Shown: positions 6,740-12,657 of the stretch, piece by piece
Layout: every line of letters begins with the position of its first letter
How positions within the stretch are numbered: position 1 is the first letter of the stretch
NCBI RefSeq assembly: GCF_000719705.1
Contig: NZ_JOHO01000103.1
Location: 1 to 13,633 of the forward strand
Origin: Streptomyces sp. NRRL S-350
GTDB lineage: Bacteria; Actinomycetota; Actinomycetes; Streptomycetales; Streptomycetaceae
Reading direction: 5' to 3'
DNA: 13,633 nt
Translations under genes and position numbers: made by a program
Notes under the pieces: model-generated
What the model was told of the DNA's origin: nothing
The model's database searches: none
Seen by the model: only the letters and a program-made list of their open reading frames with translations

Positions 6740-7294
6740 TTGCACGGACCCGCCCTGGTCAACTGGCTCCTCGCCCTCCTCACCGCCGCCGTCGGTGCCG
6801 CCTGTCTGGTCAGACTGCGCCGCTCCTCCTGCACCCCGGCCGGTACCCACCGTCCGCTCGCCCGGGAGTCCGACGCCGCCGAAGCCCTGATGGGGCTCGG
6901 CATGGCGGCGATGGCCGTCACCGGCGCAACCGTCCCCGCCGCCGTCTGGGCCGCGCTGTTCGGCGTTCCCGCCGCCGCCTTCCTACTCGCCGCCGCCCAC
7001 GCCCCGGCCGGCCGGGCTCATCGGCTGCACCACGCGGTCGGTGCCCTCGCCATGACCTACATGGCCCTCGCGATGGGGGCGGCCCCCGGCCACCAGCACC
7101 ACCACGCCACCGGTCAGGGCCTGCCGCTGCTGACCGGCGCCCTCCTCCTCTACTTCGGCGCGTACACCGTCCGGGCCGGCAGTCGCCTGTTGCACACTCC
7201 GGCCGGCAACCTCGCGGTCGGCACCGCCGGGCTGCCGCAGGCCTGCCGACTCACCATGGGCATCGGCATGTTCGCCATGCTCCTGACCATGTGA
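6740..7294 (+). CDS. DUF5134 integral membrane protein, His/Met-rich
   Basis: The 184-residue membrane protein is recognised as the actinobacterial DUF5134 family, function unknown. Hydrophobic segments lie at about 8-24, 48-63, 65-86, 98-114, 129-146 and 170-184. Histidines cluster at 94, 97, 98 and 118, 120, 121, 122 (GHQHHH). Methionines recur at 3-4 residue spacing: 51/55/58, 105/108/112, 173/177/180/184. Such His and Met spacing is seen in copper-handling membrane proteins, but copper here is my inference only. The start is TTG at 6740 with GGGAGG six bases upstream (6728-6733); no in-frame ATG or GTG fits better. The M56-type peptidase gene follows 173 bp later on the same strand and may be functionally linked. 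Confidence 0.82.
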   Translation: MHGPALVNWLLALLTAAVGAACLVRLRRSSCTPAGTHRPLARESDAAEALMGLGMAAMAVTGATVPAAVWAALFGVPAAAFLLAAAHAPAGRAHRLHHAVGALAMTYMALAMGAAPGHQHHHATGQGLPLLTGALLLYFGAYTVRAGSRLLHTPAGNLAVGTAGLPQACRLTMGIGMFAMLLTM

Positions 7295-7453
7295 TCCGCT
7301 CGGCCGCGCGACAAGACCCGCGACGCTCCGCCACACCCCGCAACGCCTCGCCGGCCGGGTGGCGTTGGTCACTGGCCGCCGGAAAGCCGTTCCACCGGGC
7401 GTCGCCAGCGCATAGGTTGGCGGGGAGCGCGTTGTCGCGTTCCGTGCGTACTC

Positions 7454-7459
7454 GGGGAG
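7454..7459 (+). promoter_or_regulatory. Ribosome binding site fixing the M56 start
   Basis: GGGGAG lies 8 nt before the ATG at 7468. A nearer ATG at 7463 is out of frame with the peptidase, and the long in-frame extension upstream lacks a ribosome site, so 7468 is the start. Confidence 0.7.
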
Positions 7460-7467
7460 CCCATGCG

Positions 7468-8415
7468 ATGCCTGCCCTGATCGGCCTGCTGCTGCTCGGA
7501 CTGCTGCTCTCGACCGTCGCGCCCCGGCTGCTGGCCCGGGCCCGCTGGGTGGAGCGCGAACCGGTGCTGGCGCTGCTGGTGTGGCAGTGCCTCGTGGTCG
7601 CGGTGCTGCTGTGCTGCGCGCTGGGGCTGGTGCTGGCCGGCTCCGCCGCCCTGCCGGAACTGCGCGCGCTGGTCTTCTCGGGCGCGCCGCACGGGGTGGA
7701 GGCCGCGTACGAGCTGCAGGATGCCGAGGGCTGGGGTCGGCTGTGCGCCGCGGTGCTGGCGGCGGGCGGGGTGCAGACGGTGTTGGCGCTCACCCGCGAG
7801 GTCCGGACGGCGAAGGCGCTGCGCGATCGACGGCACGCCCAACTGGCGAGTCGTGCGCCGGAGTTGCCGGAGTCCATCGAGACCGCCCGGAGCCGCCGGG
7901 AGCGGCTGGTGGTGCTGGAGAACGTCCGCCCCGAGGCGTGGTCGCTGCCCGGCCCCGACTCCCGCCTGGTGGTCACCACCGGCGCCCTCCAACAGCTGAC
8001 CGCCCGGGAACTGGCGGCCGTGCTGAGTCATGAGCGCGGTCACGTCCGGGCCCGGCACCACTGGTTGCAGCAGTTCGCGCAGGCGCTCGCCTCGGGCTTC
8101 CCCGGGGTGGGCGTGTTCAGCGCCTTCCGGGACCAGGTGGCCGAACTGGTCGAGCTGGCGGCCGACGACCGGGCCGCCCGCCGCCACGGTCGGCACACCA
8201 CTGCCCTCGCCCTGGCCGAACTCAACCTGGGCCGGGGGGTGTTCGGCTCCTGCCCGCCCGGTCTGGCGCAGTCCCCGAAGCGGGTGGACCGGCTGCTCGC
8301 GGGCCGTCCGCGGCTCACCGTCCCGCACCGGCTGCGGCTCACCGTCGCGGCCCTCGCCGCTCCCACGGCCGTCGTCCTGCTTGCCGTCGCTCCGGGGCTG
8401 CGCTCGCTCCTCTGA
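7468..8415 (+). CDS. M56 (BlaR1/MecR1-type) membrane metallopeptidase
   Basis: This 315-residue zinc peptidase is anchored in the membrane. Hydrophobic segments lie at about 3-20, 34-60, 92-108 and 293-310. The soluble catalytic part contains HERGH (188-192), where both histidines bind zinc and E189 is catalytic. The downstream ELAADDRAAR (229-238) supplies the third ligand, probably E229. A characteristic SLPGPDSRLVVTTGAL stretch (159-174) precedes the motif. It lacks the penicillin-binding sensor domain of BlaR1/MecR1 and matches the short actinobacterial M56 proteins. In those systems a BlaI/MecI/CopY-like repressor is commonly adjacent and is a cleavage target; none is visible here. The DUF5134 gene upstream is the nearest candidate partner. 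The family is secure; the substrate is unknown. An M48 assignment is less likely given the topology. Confidence 0.9.
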   Translation: MPALIGLLLLGLLLSTVAPRLLARARWVEREPVLALLVWQCLVVAVLLCCALGLVLAGSAALPELRALVFSGAPHGVEAAYELQDAEGWGRLCAAVLAAGGVQTVLALTREVRTAKALRDRRHAQLASRAPELPESIETARSRRERLVVLENVRPEAWSLPGPDSRLVVTTGALQQLTARELAAVLSHERGHVRARHHWLQQFAQALASGFPGVGVFSAFRDQVAELVELAADDRAARRHGRHTTALALAELNLGRGVFGSCPPGLAQSPKRVDRLLAGRPRLTVPHRLRLTVAALAAPTAVVLLAVAPGLRSLL

Positions 8416-8426
8416 GCCGAACGGGC

Positions 8427-8444
8427 GCGGGAGAAGCGGGAGAA
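8427..8444. repeat. Tandem GCGGGAGAA pair
   Basis: GCGGGAGAA is repeated exactly at 8427-8435 and 8436-8444, just after the M56 stop, and is followed by the related GGGGAGA. It is a short G/A-rich duplication with no evident role. Confidence 0.6.
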
Positions 8445-8450
8445 GGGGAG

Positions 8451-8467
8451 ACTGGCGCCTTGCCGGT
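8451..8467 (+). terminator. Weak hairpin after the M56 gene
   Basis: ACTGGC (8451-8456) can pair with GCCGGT (8462-8467), with one T-G wobble, around GCCTT. There is no T tract. It is a possible weak terminator for the M56 transcript between convergent genes. Confidence 0.3.
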
Positions 8468-8479
8468 CCTGCCCGATCA

Positions 8480-8520
8480 GCTCGACTCAGCTCGAACCGG
8501 CTCGACTCAGCTCGACCCCG
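8480..8520. repeat. Four GCTCGA hexamers in 10-bp phase
   Basis: GCTCGA begins at 8480, 8490, 8500 and 8510, giving a 20-bp unit duplicated in tandem (8481-8500 and 8501-8520, differing in the last few bases). It lies in the 123-bp spacer between the convergent M56 and MarR genes. The strict helical phasing would put every copy on one face of the DNA. Confidence 0.8.
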
Positions 8521-8538
8521 TCCGACGGCGGCGGGCGC

Positions 8539-8976
8539 TCAGCAGGCCGGGCCGAGCTCGCCACCGAGGGTCAGCTCCAGCACTTCGCGGTGGAGTGGCC
8601 GGGCCTGGTGGTAGCGCTCGAGGCCGGCCTCGGTCAGGGTGAGCACGATGCCCCGCCGGTCCTCCTTGCACATCGCCCGGGTGACCAGCCCGGCCTTCTC
8701 CAGGCGGGCGATCAGCCGGGAGAGCGCGCTCTGACTGAGGTGGACGGTGGGGGCCAGATCGCTCACCCGCACCGCGTGTTCTCCGACGGCCGCGCATCCC
8801 TCGACGAGGCGCTCCAGCACCTCGAACTCGCTCATCCCCAGCCCGAACTTGTCGCCCAGCTCGCGGTCGAGCAGGCAGGCAGCCGCAGCGTGCCGGGCCA
8901 GCAGCTCGCGCCACTGCGCGACGAGACCGGCCTCCACCGAGGGTTCGAGTTCAGCCACGCGACCACGATACCACAT
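8539..8976 (-). CDS. MarR-family transcriptional regulator
   Basis: This is a dimeric winged-helix regulator, 145 residues, the normal MarR length. The first helices (about 12-45) form the dimer interface. The HTH lies at about 70-95, with recognition helix SQSALSRLIARLEKAG (81-96), and the wing carries the family hallmark KEDRRG (104-109) before VLTLTEAG. It is divergent from an MFS exporter across 68-86 bp containing TGCAT palindromes, so it most likely represses the exporter and itself and releases DNA when a small ligand binds. I use the ATG at 8976; no good ribosome site precedes it, and an in-frame GTG at 8958 would remove six residues and may be the real start. C34, C61, C103 and C145 leave redox sensing conceivable but unsupported. 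Confidence 0.88.
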   Translation of the reverse strand: MWYRGRVAELEPSVEAGLVAQWRELLARHAAAACLLDRELGDKFGLGMSEFEVLERLVEGCAAVGEHAVRVSDLAPTVHLSQSALSRLIARLEKAGLVTRAMCKEDRRGIVLTLTEAGLERYHQARPLHREVLELTLGGELGPAC

Positions 8977-8994
8977 GCATCGTAAATTAATGCG
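8976..8994. promoter_or_regulatory. Candidate MarR operator near the MarR start
   Basis: TGCAT (8976-8980) and ATGCG (8990-8994) form imperfect inverted arms around the AT-rich core CGTAAATTA. A 19-bp inverted repeat with an AT-rich centre fits MarR-type sites. It covers the 5' end of the MarR gene, so binding would favour autorepression. Confidence 0.45.
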
Positions 8995-9010
8995 TTCACA
9001 TCTAATTCAC

Positions 9011-9038
9011 TTGCATTGAATGCATGTGCATGTACTGT
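9011..9038 (+). promoter_or_regulatory. Candidate promoter of the MFS exporter (leaderless)
   Basis: TTGCAT (9011-9016) and TACTGT (9033-9038) are separated by 16 bp. Initiation about seven bases downstream would fall at or beside the ATG at 9045, predicting a leaderless mRNA. This fits the lack of any Shine-Dalgarno sequence before that ATG. Leaderless genes are common in actinobacteria. Confidence 0.45.
9012..9031. promoter_or_regulatory. Overlapping TGCAT/ATGCA palindromes, probable MarR operator
   Basis: TGCATT-G-AATGCA (9012-9024) and ATGCA-TG-TGCAT (9020-9031) are perfect inverted repeats sharing the middle ATGCA. They overlap the -35 box and spacer of the candidate exporter promoter, where a bound repressor would block RNA polymerase. 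The divergent MarR protein is the obvious candidate ligand. Confidence 0.6.
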
Positions 9039-9044
9039 CCTCTC

Positions 9045-10559
9045 ATGACCACCGCGACCGTCACGTCACCCGACGCCCCGTCAACCAGCGGGCTGCACTG
9101 GACACCCCGCCTCTGGGGCACCCTGATCGTGCTCTGCGCCGCCATGTTCCTGGACGCCCTGGACGTCTCCATGGTGGGCGTCGCCCTCCCCTCCATCGGC
9201 TCCGAGCTGCACCTGTCCACCTCCACCCTGCAGTGGGTGGTCTCCGGCTACGTGCTCGGCTACGGCGGCCTGCTGCTGCTCGGCGGCCGCGCCGCCGACC
9301 TGCTCGGCCGGCGCCGGGTCTTCCTCGTCGCCCTGGCCGTCTTCGCCGCCGCCTCACTGGTCGGCGGCCTCGTCGACGACGGCGGGCTCCTGATCGCGGC
9401 CCGCTTCCTCAAGGGCGTCAGCGCCGCCTTCACCGCCCCGGCCGGCCTGTCCATCATCACCACGACCTTCGCCGAGGGCCCGGCCCGCAACCGGGCGCTG
9501 TCCATCTACACCACCTGCGGCGCCAGCGGCTTCTCACTCGGCCTGGTGCTGAGCGGCCTGCTCACCTCGGTCGGCTGGCGCTGGACCTTCCTGATGCCCG
9601 TCCCGGTCGCGCTGCTCGCCCTGGGCCTCGCGATCCGCCTGCTCCCCCGCCGGGCCGAGGAGCCCGCCAAGGGCGGCTACGACATCCTGGGCGCGATCAC
9701 CGGCACCGCGACCGTGCTGCTGCTGGTGTTCACCGTCACCGAGGCGCAGGGCGCCGGCTGGCTGAGCCTGCGCACCCTCGGCTCGCTGGCCGTGGTCGCC
9801 GCGCTGGCCGCCGCCTTCCTGCGGGTCGAGAGCCGCACCGCCCACCCGCTGGTCCGGCTCGGCATCTTCCGCAACGGCTCGGTCGCCCGGGCCAACCTCG
9901 TCGCCTTCACGATGACCGGCGCGTACGGCGGCTTCCAGTTCGTGGTCACGCTCTACCTGCAGCACCTGCTCGGCTGGTCGGCCCTGCAGATGGCACTGGG
10001 GCTGCTGCCGGCCGGTGCGTTCATCGCCCTCTCCGCGCCGTTCATGGGCCCGATCGTGGACCGCTTCGGCACCGGGCGGCTGCTCCCGCTCGGCCTCGCC
10101 GCCCTGGTCGGCGCCTTCGCCCTCTTCCTGCGGCTGGACGAGCACAGCTCCTACGTGGCCTTGGTCCTGCCCTCGATGCTGCTGCTCGGCGTGGGCTTCG
10201 CCCTCGCCTTCCCGTCGGTGAACATCGCCGCGACGGACGGCGTGGCCGACGAGGAACAGGGCCTGGCCTCGGGTCTGGTGAACACCGCGATTCAGGTCGG
10301 CACCGCGGTGGTGCTGGCCGGGGCGACCGCGATGATCACGGCCGGCAGTGCGGGCGGCGACAGCCCGCAGGCTCAACTGGACGGCTACCGGCCCGCGCTG
10401 GTGTTCGTCACGGCGGTCGCGCTGGTCGGCCTGGCGGTCGCGGCGGTGGGAGCCGTGGTCGACCGGCGGCGCAAGGCGATCCCCGTGTCCGTGCCGGATT
10501 ATGATTACCAGTCAGCCGGGGCGATGACGACTCGCACCGAAGTCCTCACCAGGCGCTGA
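9045..10559 (+). CDS. DHA2-type MFS drug exporter, 14 TM segments
   Basis: This proton-driven multidrug-type efflux permease is 504 residues from the ATG at 9045 (MTTATVTSPD). An in-frame ATG at 9024 would add seven residues but lies inside the operator palindromes. Family signatures: LDALDVSMVGVALPSI (36-51, motif D1 of 14-TM transporters), GRAADLLGRRRVF (81-93, motif A), and an antiporter motif C-like GASGFSLGLVLSGLL (159-173) in which the usual GP pair is replaced. Length and hydrophobic pattern fit 14 spans, ending in a short polar tail. The divergent MarR gene probably controls it. The substrate is unknown: a host antibiotic or an external toxicant are both possible. Paired hairpins follow the stop. 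Confidence 0.9.
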   Translation: MTTATVTSPDAPSTSGLHWTPRLWGTLIVLCAAMFLDALDVSMVGVALPSIGSELHLSTSTLQWVVSGYVLGYGGLLLLGGRAADLLGRRRVFLVALAVFAAASLVGGLVDDGGLLIAARFLKGVSAAFTAPAGLSIITTTFAEGPARNRALSIYTTCGASGFSLGLVLSGLLTSVGWRWTFLMPVPVALLALGLAIRLLPRRAEEPAKGGYDILGAITGTATVLLLVFTVTEAQGAGWLSLRTLGSLAVVAALAAAFLRVESRTAHPLVRLGIFRNGSVARANLVAFTMTGAYGGFQFVVTLYLQHLLGWSALQMALGLLPAGAFIALSAPFMGPIVDRFGTGRLLPLGLAALVGAFALFLRLDEHSSYVALVLPSMLLLGVGFALAFPSVNIAATDGVADEEQGLASGLVNTAIQVGTAVVLAGATAMITAGSAGGDSPQAQLDGYRPALVFVTAVALVGLAVAAVGAVVDRRRKAIPVSVPDYDYQSAGAMTTRTEVLTRR

Positions 10560-10565
10560 TCCTCG

Positions 10566-10581
10566 GGCCCCGTCCGGGGCC
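10566..10581 (+). terminator. First hairpin after the MFS gene
   Basis: GGCCCC (10566-10571) pairs with GGGGCC (10576-10581) around GTCC, six bases after the exporter stop. With the next hairpin it forms a tandem pair, and either may end transcription or protect the 3' end. Confidence 0.45.
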
Positions 10582-10605
10582 GACTCCGGCCGCCAGGCCA
10601 TGGCA

Positions 10606-10640
10606 CCGGCTCCACCAAACCCCCGTGTTGGTGGAGCCGG
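10606..10640 (+). terminator. Strong 13-bp terminator-like hairpin
   Basis: CCGGCTCCACCAA (10606-10618) pairs perfectly with TTGGTGGAGCCGG (10628-10640) around a 9-nt loop. It is followed by a pyrimidine-rich CCGTCTTCGT rather than a full T tract, typical of streptomycete terminators. It lies 46 bp after the MFS stop and 115 bp before the TetR gene, isolating the two units. Confidence 0.75.
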
Positions 10641-10715
10641 CCGTCTTCGTACCGGGCCGACCGGACGGCGCCCGGCGGGGGCGCGGTTCCACGGTGCGGC
10701 TGTCGGCTCCGCAAG

Positions 10716-10721
10716 TATATT
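10716..10721 (+). promoter_or_regulatory. -10 box of the TetR gene
   Basis: TATATT matches TATAAT at five of six positions and stands out in GC-rich DNA, 35 bp before the start codon. No good -35 element is found at 16-18 bp, so the promoter may depend on an activator or a different sigma factor. Confidence 0.45.
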
Positions 10722-10734
10722 GGCTCGGAGTCAA

Positions 10735-10744
10735 CGAACGTTCG
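10735..10744. promoter_or_regulatory. Perfect palindrome, candidate TetR autoregulatory operator
   Basis: CGAACGTTCG is self-complementary, lies between the -10 box and the start codon, and touches the GGAG ribosome site (10744-10747). This position would let the TetR protein repress its own transcription. TetR operators are usually longer, so it may be the core of a less symmetric site. Confidence 0.45.
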
Positions 10745-10755
10745 GAGCAGACACG

Positions 10756-11394
10756 ATGGCACCTCGGGGGGATTCGGTCAATGAGGAGATGCGGCAACGC
10801 TCCCGCCGACGCATCATGCGGGCCACCGTCGAACTGGTTGACCAGCGCGGTTATGCGGGCACCACACTGACCGACATCGCCGAGCGGGCCGGTCTCGCCC
10901 GTGGCCTGCTGTCGTACTACTTCGAAGGCAAACGACTGCTGATGCAGTCCGCGACGCACCGGCTGATGCACCAGGCACTGGCCGGTGCACTGGCGGAACT
11001 GGCCCCCGGCACCACCCCCGAGGCCCGGCTGGCCCGCGCCATCGACGCCGTCCTCGGACTGGCGCTGGACCACCCCAGGGTCATGCGCTCACACCTGGCA
11101 CTGATCCTCGACCCGGACGCCGGCGCCTTCGTCCAGGACCCGGAGCAGCAACAGCTCGGCGCCATCCTCCAGGGCCTGCTGCGCGACTGGGGCGCCCCCG
11201 ACCCGGTCGCCGAGCACGCGGTGCTGCGCAGCGCGCTGATGGGCGGCTGCATCGGAGTACTGCTGCCGGGCGCCGAGGTCCCGCTGGCGCCGATCCGCGC
11301 CGACCTCTTCCGCCGCTACGAGCTGGCCTGGCACCTCGGCAGGCCGCCGCAGCCGAGCCCGCCGGAACGCGAAAGGCCGCCGGCCCGCGCCTGA
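10756..11394 (+). CDS. TetR-family transcriptional regulator
   Basis: This one-component repressor is 212 residues, usual for the family. The HTH occupies about 17-63, with TLTDIAERAGLARGLLSYYF at 37-56; LLSYYFEGKRLLM (51-63) is the classic end of the TetR DNA-binding domain. Residues 64-195 form the helical ligand-binding and dimer part, and the tail is Pro/Arg-rich (196-212). The start is ATG at 10756 with GGAG eight bases upstream. A palindrome overlaps its leader, suggesting autoregulation. It lies downstream of the MFS exporter on the same strand but behind a strong hairpin, so it is a separate unit. Whether it also regulates the exporter is open. Ligand unknown. Confidence 0.9.
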   Translation: MAPRGDSVNEEMRQRSRRRIMRATVELVDQRGYAGTTLTDIAERAGLARGLLSYYFEGKRLLMQSATHRLMHQALAGALAELAPGTTPEARLARAIDAVLGLALDHPRVMRSHLALILDPDAGAFVQDPEQQQLGAILQGLLRDWGAPDPVAEHAVLRSALMGGCIGVLLPGAEVPLAPIRADLFRRYELAWHLGRPPQPSPPERERPPARA

Positions 11395-11492
11395 CGGCGG
11401 GTGGGCGGCTTGCCCGTGGGGCCCCTTCGACGGCGACAGCGCGGCCCACCGGTGGCGACCTGCCAGTGACCGACAGCCTGCCCGTGCGCGGT

Positions 11493-11518
11493 GGCGGGTG
11501 GCGGCCCGGCGGGTGGCG
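11493..11518. repeat. Direct repeat GGCGGGTGGCG
   Basis: The 11-mer GGCGGGTGGCG occurs at 11493-11503 and 11508-11518, 15 bp apart start to start, between the convergent TetR and XRE genes. G-rich clustering could favour secondary structure; no role is evident. Confidence 0.5.
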
Positions 11519-11539
11519 TCCTGCCCACCGAGGACCACG

Positions 11540-11557
11540 CGGGCGAGACTCCGCCCG
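11540..11557 (-). terminator. Small hairpin after the XRE gene
   Basis: CGGGCG (11540-11545) pairs with CGCCCG (11552-11557) around AGACTC, 22 bp past the minus-strand XRE stop and in the convergent spacer with TetR. There is no T tract, so it is only a weak terminator candidate, possibly serving both directions. Confidence 0.35.
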
Positions 11558-11578
11558 GGCCCCCGGACGGCAGGTGGC

Positions 11579-12445
11579 TCAGCGCTCCTTCAGGATCGAG
11601 GCCAGCAGGTCCACCGTGCGCTCCGGAGTGAGGCTGTCCACGCAGAGCCGCTCCATGACCTGGATGTAGGCGTCGACGTCGTCCCGCTTGTCGAGGTAGA
11701 GCGCACTGGTGAGCTGCTCGAGGTAGACGACGTCCGCGAGGTCCTGCTCCGGGAAGCGCAGGATCGTGAACGCCCCGGACTCGCCCGCGTGCGCCCCGAA
11801 CCGGAACGGCATGACCTGGAGCACCACATTGGCCTGCTCCGCGACATCGATCAGGTACTGCACCTGACCGCGCATCACCTTGGGGCCGCCGACCGGCCGG
11901 CGCAGGGCCGCCTCGTCGATGACCGCCCAAAGGCGCGGGCTGCCGCCCTCGGCCAGCAGCTTCTGGCGGCGCAGCCGGAGGCTGACCCGCCGTTCGACCT
12001 CGTCCTCGCTGATGACCGGCCGGCTCTGACCGAAGACCGCCCGTGCGTACTCCTCGGACTGCAGCAGCCCGGGGATGAACTGCACCTCGTACGTGCGGAT
12101 CAGCTGGGCGGCCTCCTCCAGGCCGACGTAGGTCTGGAACCAGCCCGGCAGCACGTCGTTGAAGCTGTGCCACCAACCCGACTTGTTGGCCTCGCGGACC
12201 AGACCGAGCAGGGCTTCCCGCTCGACGCCGTCGTCGACGCCGTACAGACTGAGGAGGTCGGCGACGTCGCGCTCCTTGAAGCTGACGCGGCCGAGTTCCA
12301 TGCGGCTGATCTTGGACTCGGAGGCGCGGATCGCGTAGCCCGCGTCCTCACGGGTGATGCCGCGCGTCTCACGTAGGCGACGCAGCTGGGAGCCGAGGAG
12401 GATCCGGCGGACCATCGAGCCGCCGCCCGGCTGAACTGTGGTCAT
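11579..12445 (-). CDS. XRE-family regulator with DUF5753 domain
   Basis: The 288-residue DNA-binding protein is of the type greatly expanded in streptomycetes (WhiJ-like and AbaA-locus regulators linked to development). The HTH_31/XRE domain lies at about 16-72 (LGSQLRRLRETRGITREDAG, then SESKISRMELGR). The DUF5753 domain runs from about 105 to 283, marked by QFIPGLLQSEEYARAV (122-137) and LRFPEQDLADVVYLEQ (229-244). The start is ATG at 12445 with GGAGG ten bases upstream; the frame is open further upstream but has no ribosome site. It is divergent from an RsbW-like ATP-binding protein, a frequent pairing. A DUF397 protein usually accompanies such regulators, but none is visible within the window. 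DUF5753 is thought to mediate partner or ligand binding. Confidence 0.92.
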   Translation of the reverse strand: MTTVQPGGGSMVRRILLGSQLRRLRETRGITREDAGYAIRASESKISRMELGRVSFKERDVADLLSLYGVDDGVEREALLGLVREANKSGWWHSFNDVLPGWFQTYVGLEEAAQLIRTYEVQFIPGLLQSEEYARAVFGQSRPVISEDEVERRVSLRLRRQKLLAEGGSPRLWAVIDEAALRRPVGGPKVMRGQVQYLIDVAEQANVVLQVMPFRFGAHAGESGAFTILRFPEQDLADVVYLEQLTSALYLDKRDDVDAYIQVMERLCVDSLTPERTVDLLASILKER

Positions 12446-12488
12446 GCGGTCGAAACCTCCACCTAGGGCAAACAGCGCACAGTCTGCC

Positions 12489-12537
12489 ATCAGTTGAGCG
12501 CTCACGGTGCCGATACTGACGGATGTTCCTATCAGTT
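12489..12537. promoter_or_regulatory. ATCAGTT repeats, candidate XRE operator
   Basis: ATCAGTT occurs at 12489-12495 and 12531-12537, exactly 42 bp (about four helical turns) apart. Between them ACTGA (12515-12519) makes an inverted pair with TCAGT of the second copy. They lie 44-92 bp upstream of the XRE start, where an autoregulatory site would be expected. Confidence 0.4.
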
Positions 12538-12556
12538 CCACACCCCGCGCACCAGG

Positions 12557-12568
12557 ATGCACGTGCAT
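12557..12568. promoter_or_regulatory. Palindrome ATGCACGTGCAT
   Basis: This is a perfect 12-bp palindrome with a CACGTG core, 112 bp upstream of the XRE start. It is the first of three TGCACGTG elements in this spacer. Confidence 0.55.
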
Positions 12569-12597
12569 CCGGCGCTTGCATATGCCAATAGTGCGAC

Positions 12598-12605
12598 TGC
12601 ACGTG
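12598..12605. promoter_or_regulatory. TGCACGTG element
   Basis: The second copy of the CACGTG core lies 40 bp from the first. Its right arm departs from symmetry (TGCACGTGAA), so it is a weaker site. Confidence 0.4.
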
Positions 12606-12643
12606 AATCGACTCTTGCATCTGCAGTGAGCGCACACCACCAT

Positions 12644-12657
12644 GGTGCACGTGCACC
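12644..12657. promoter_or_regulatory. Palindrome GGTGCACGTGCACC
   Basis: This is a perfect 14-bp palindrome, the strongest of the three CACGTG-core elements, 48 bp from the second. TGCACCTGCA follows directly (overlapping, to 12661) and extends the motif cluster. Confidence 0.55.

Noticed and set aside
5450..6850. 466-codon minus-strand frame antisense to the ABC ATPase
   Set aside because: Low-complexity shadow of the ATPase with a random N-terminus in the intergenic repeats.
9024..9044. Upstream ATG for the MFS exporter
   Set aside because: It lies within the operator palindromes and upstream of the candidate -10 box, so the mRNA would probably not include it.
11316..12176. 286-codon minus-strand frame overlapping the XRE gene
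   Set aside because: Shifted-frame shadow of the DUF5753 region, Gly/Pro/Arg-rich, no motif.
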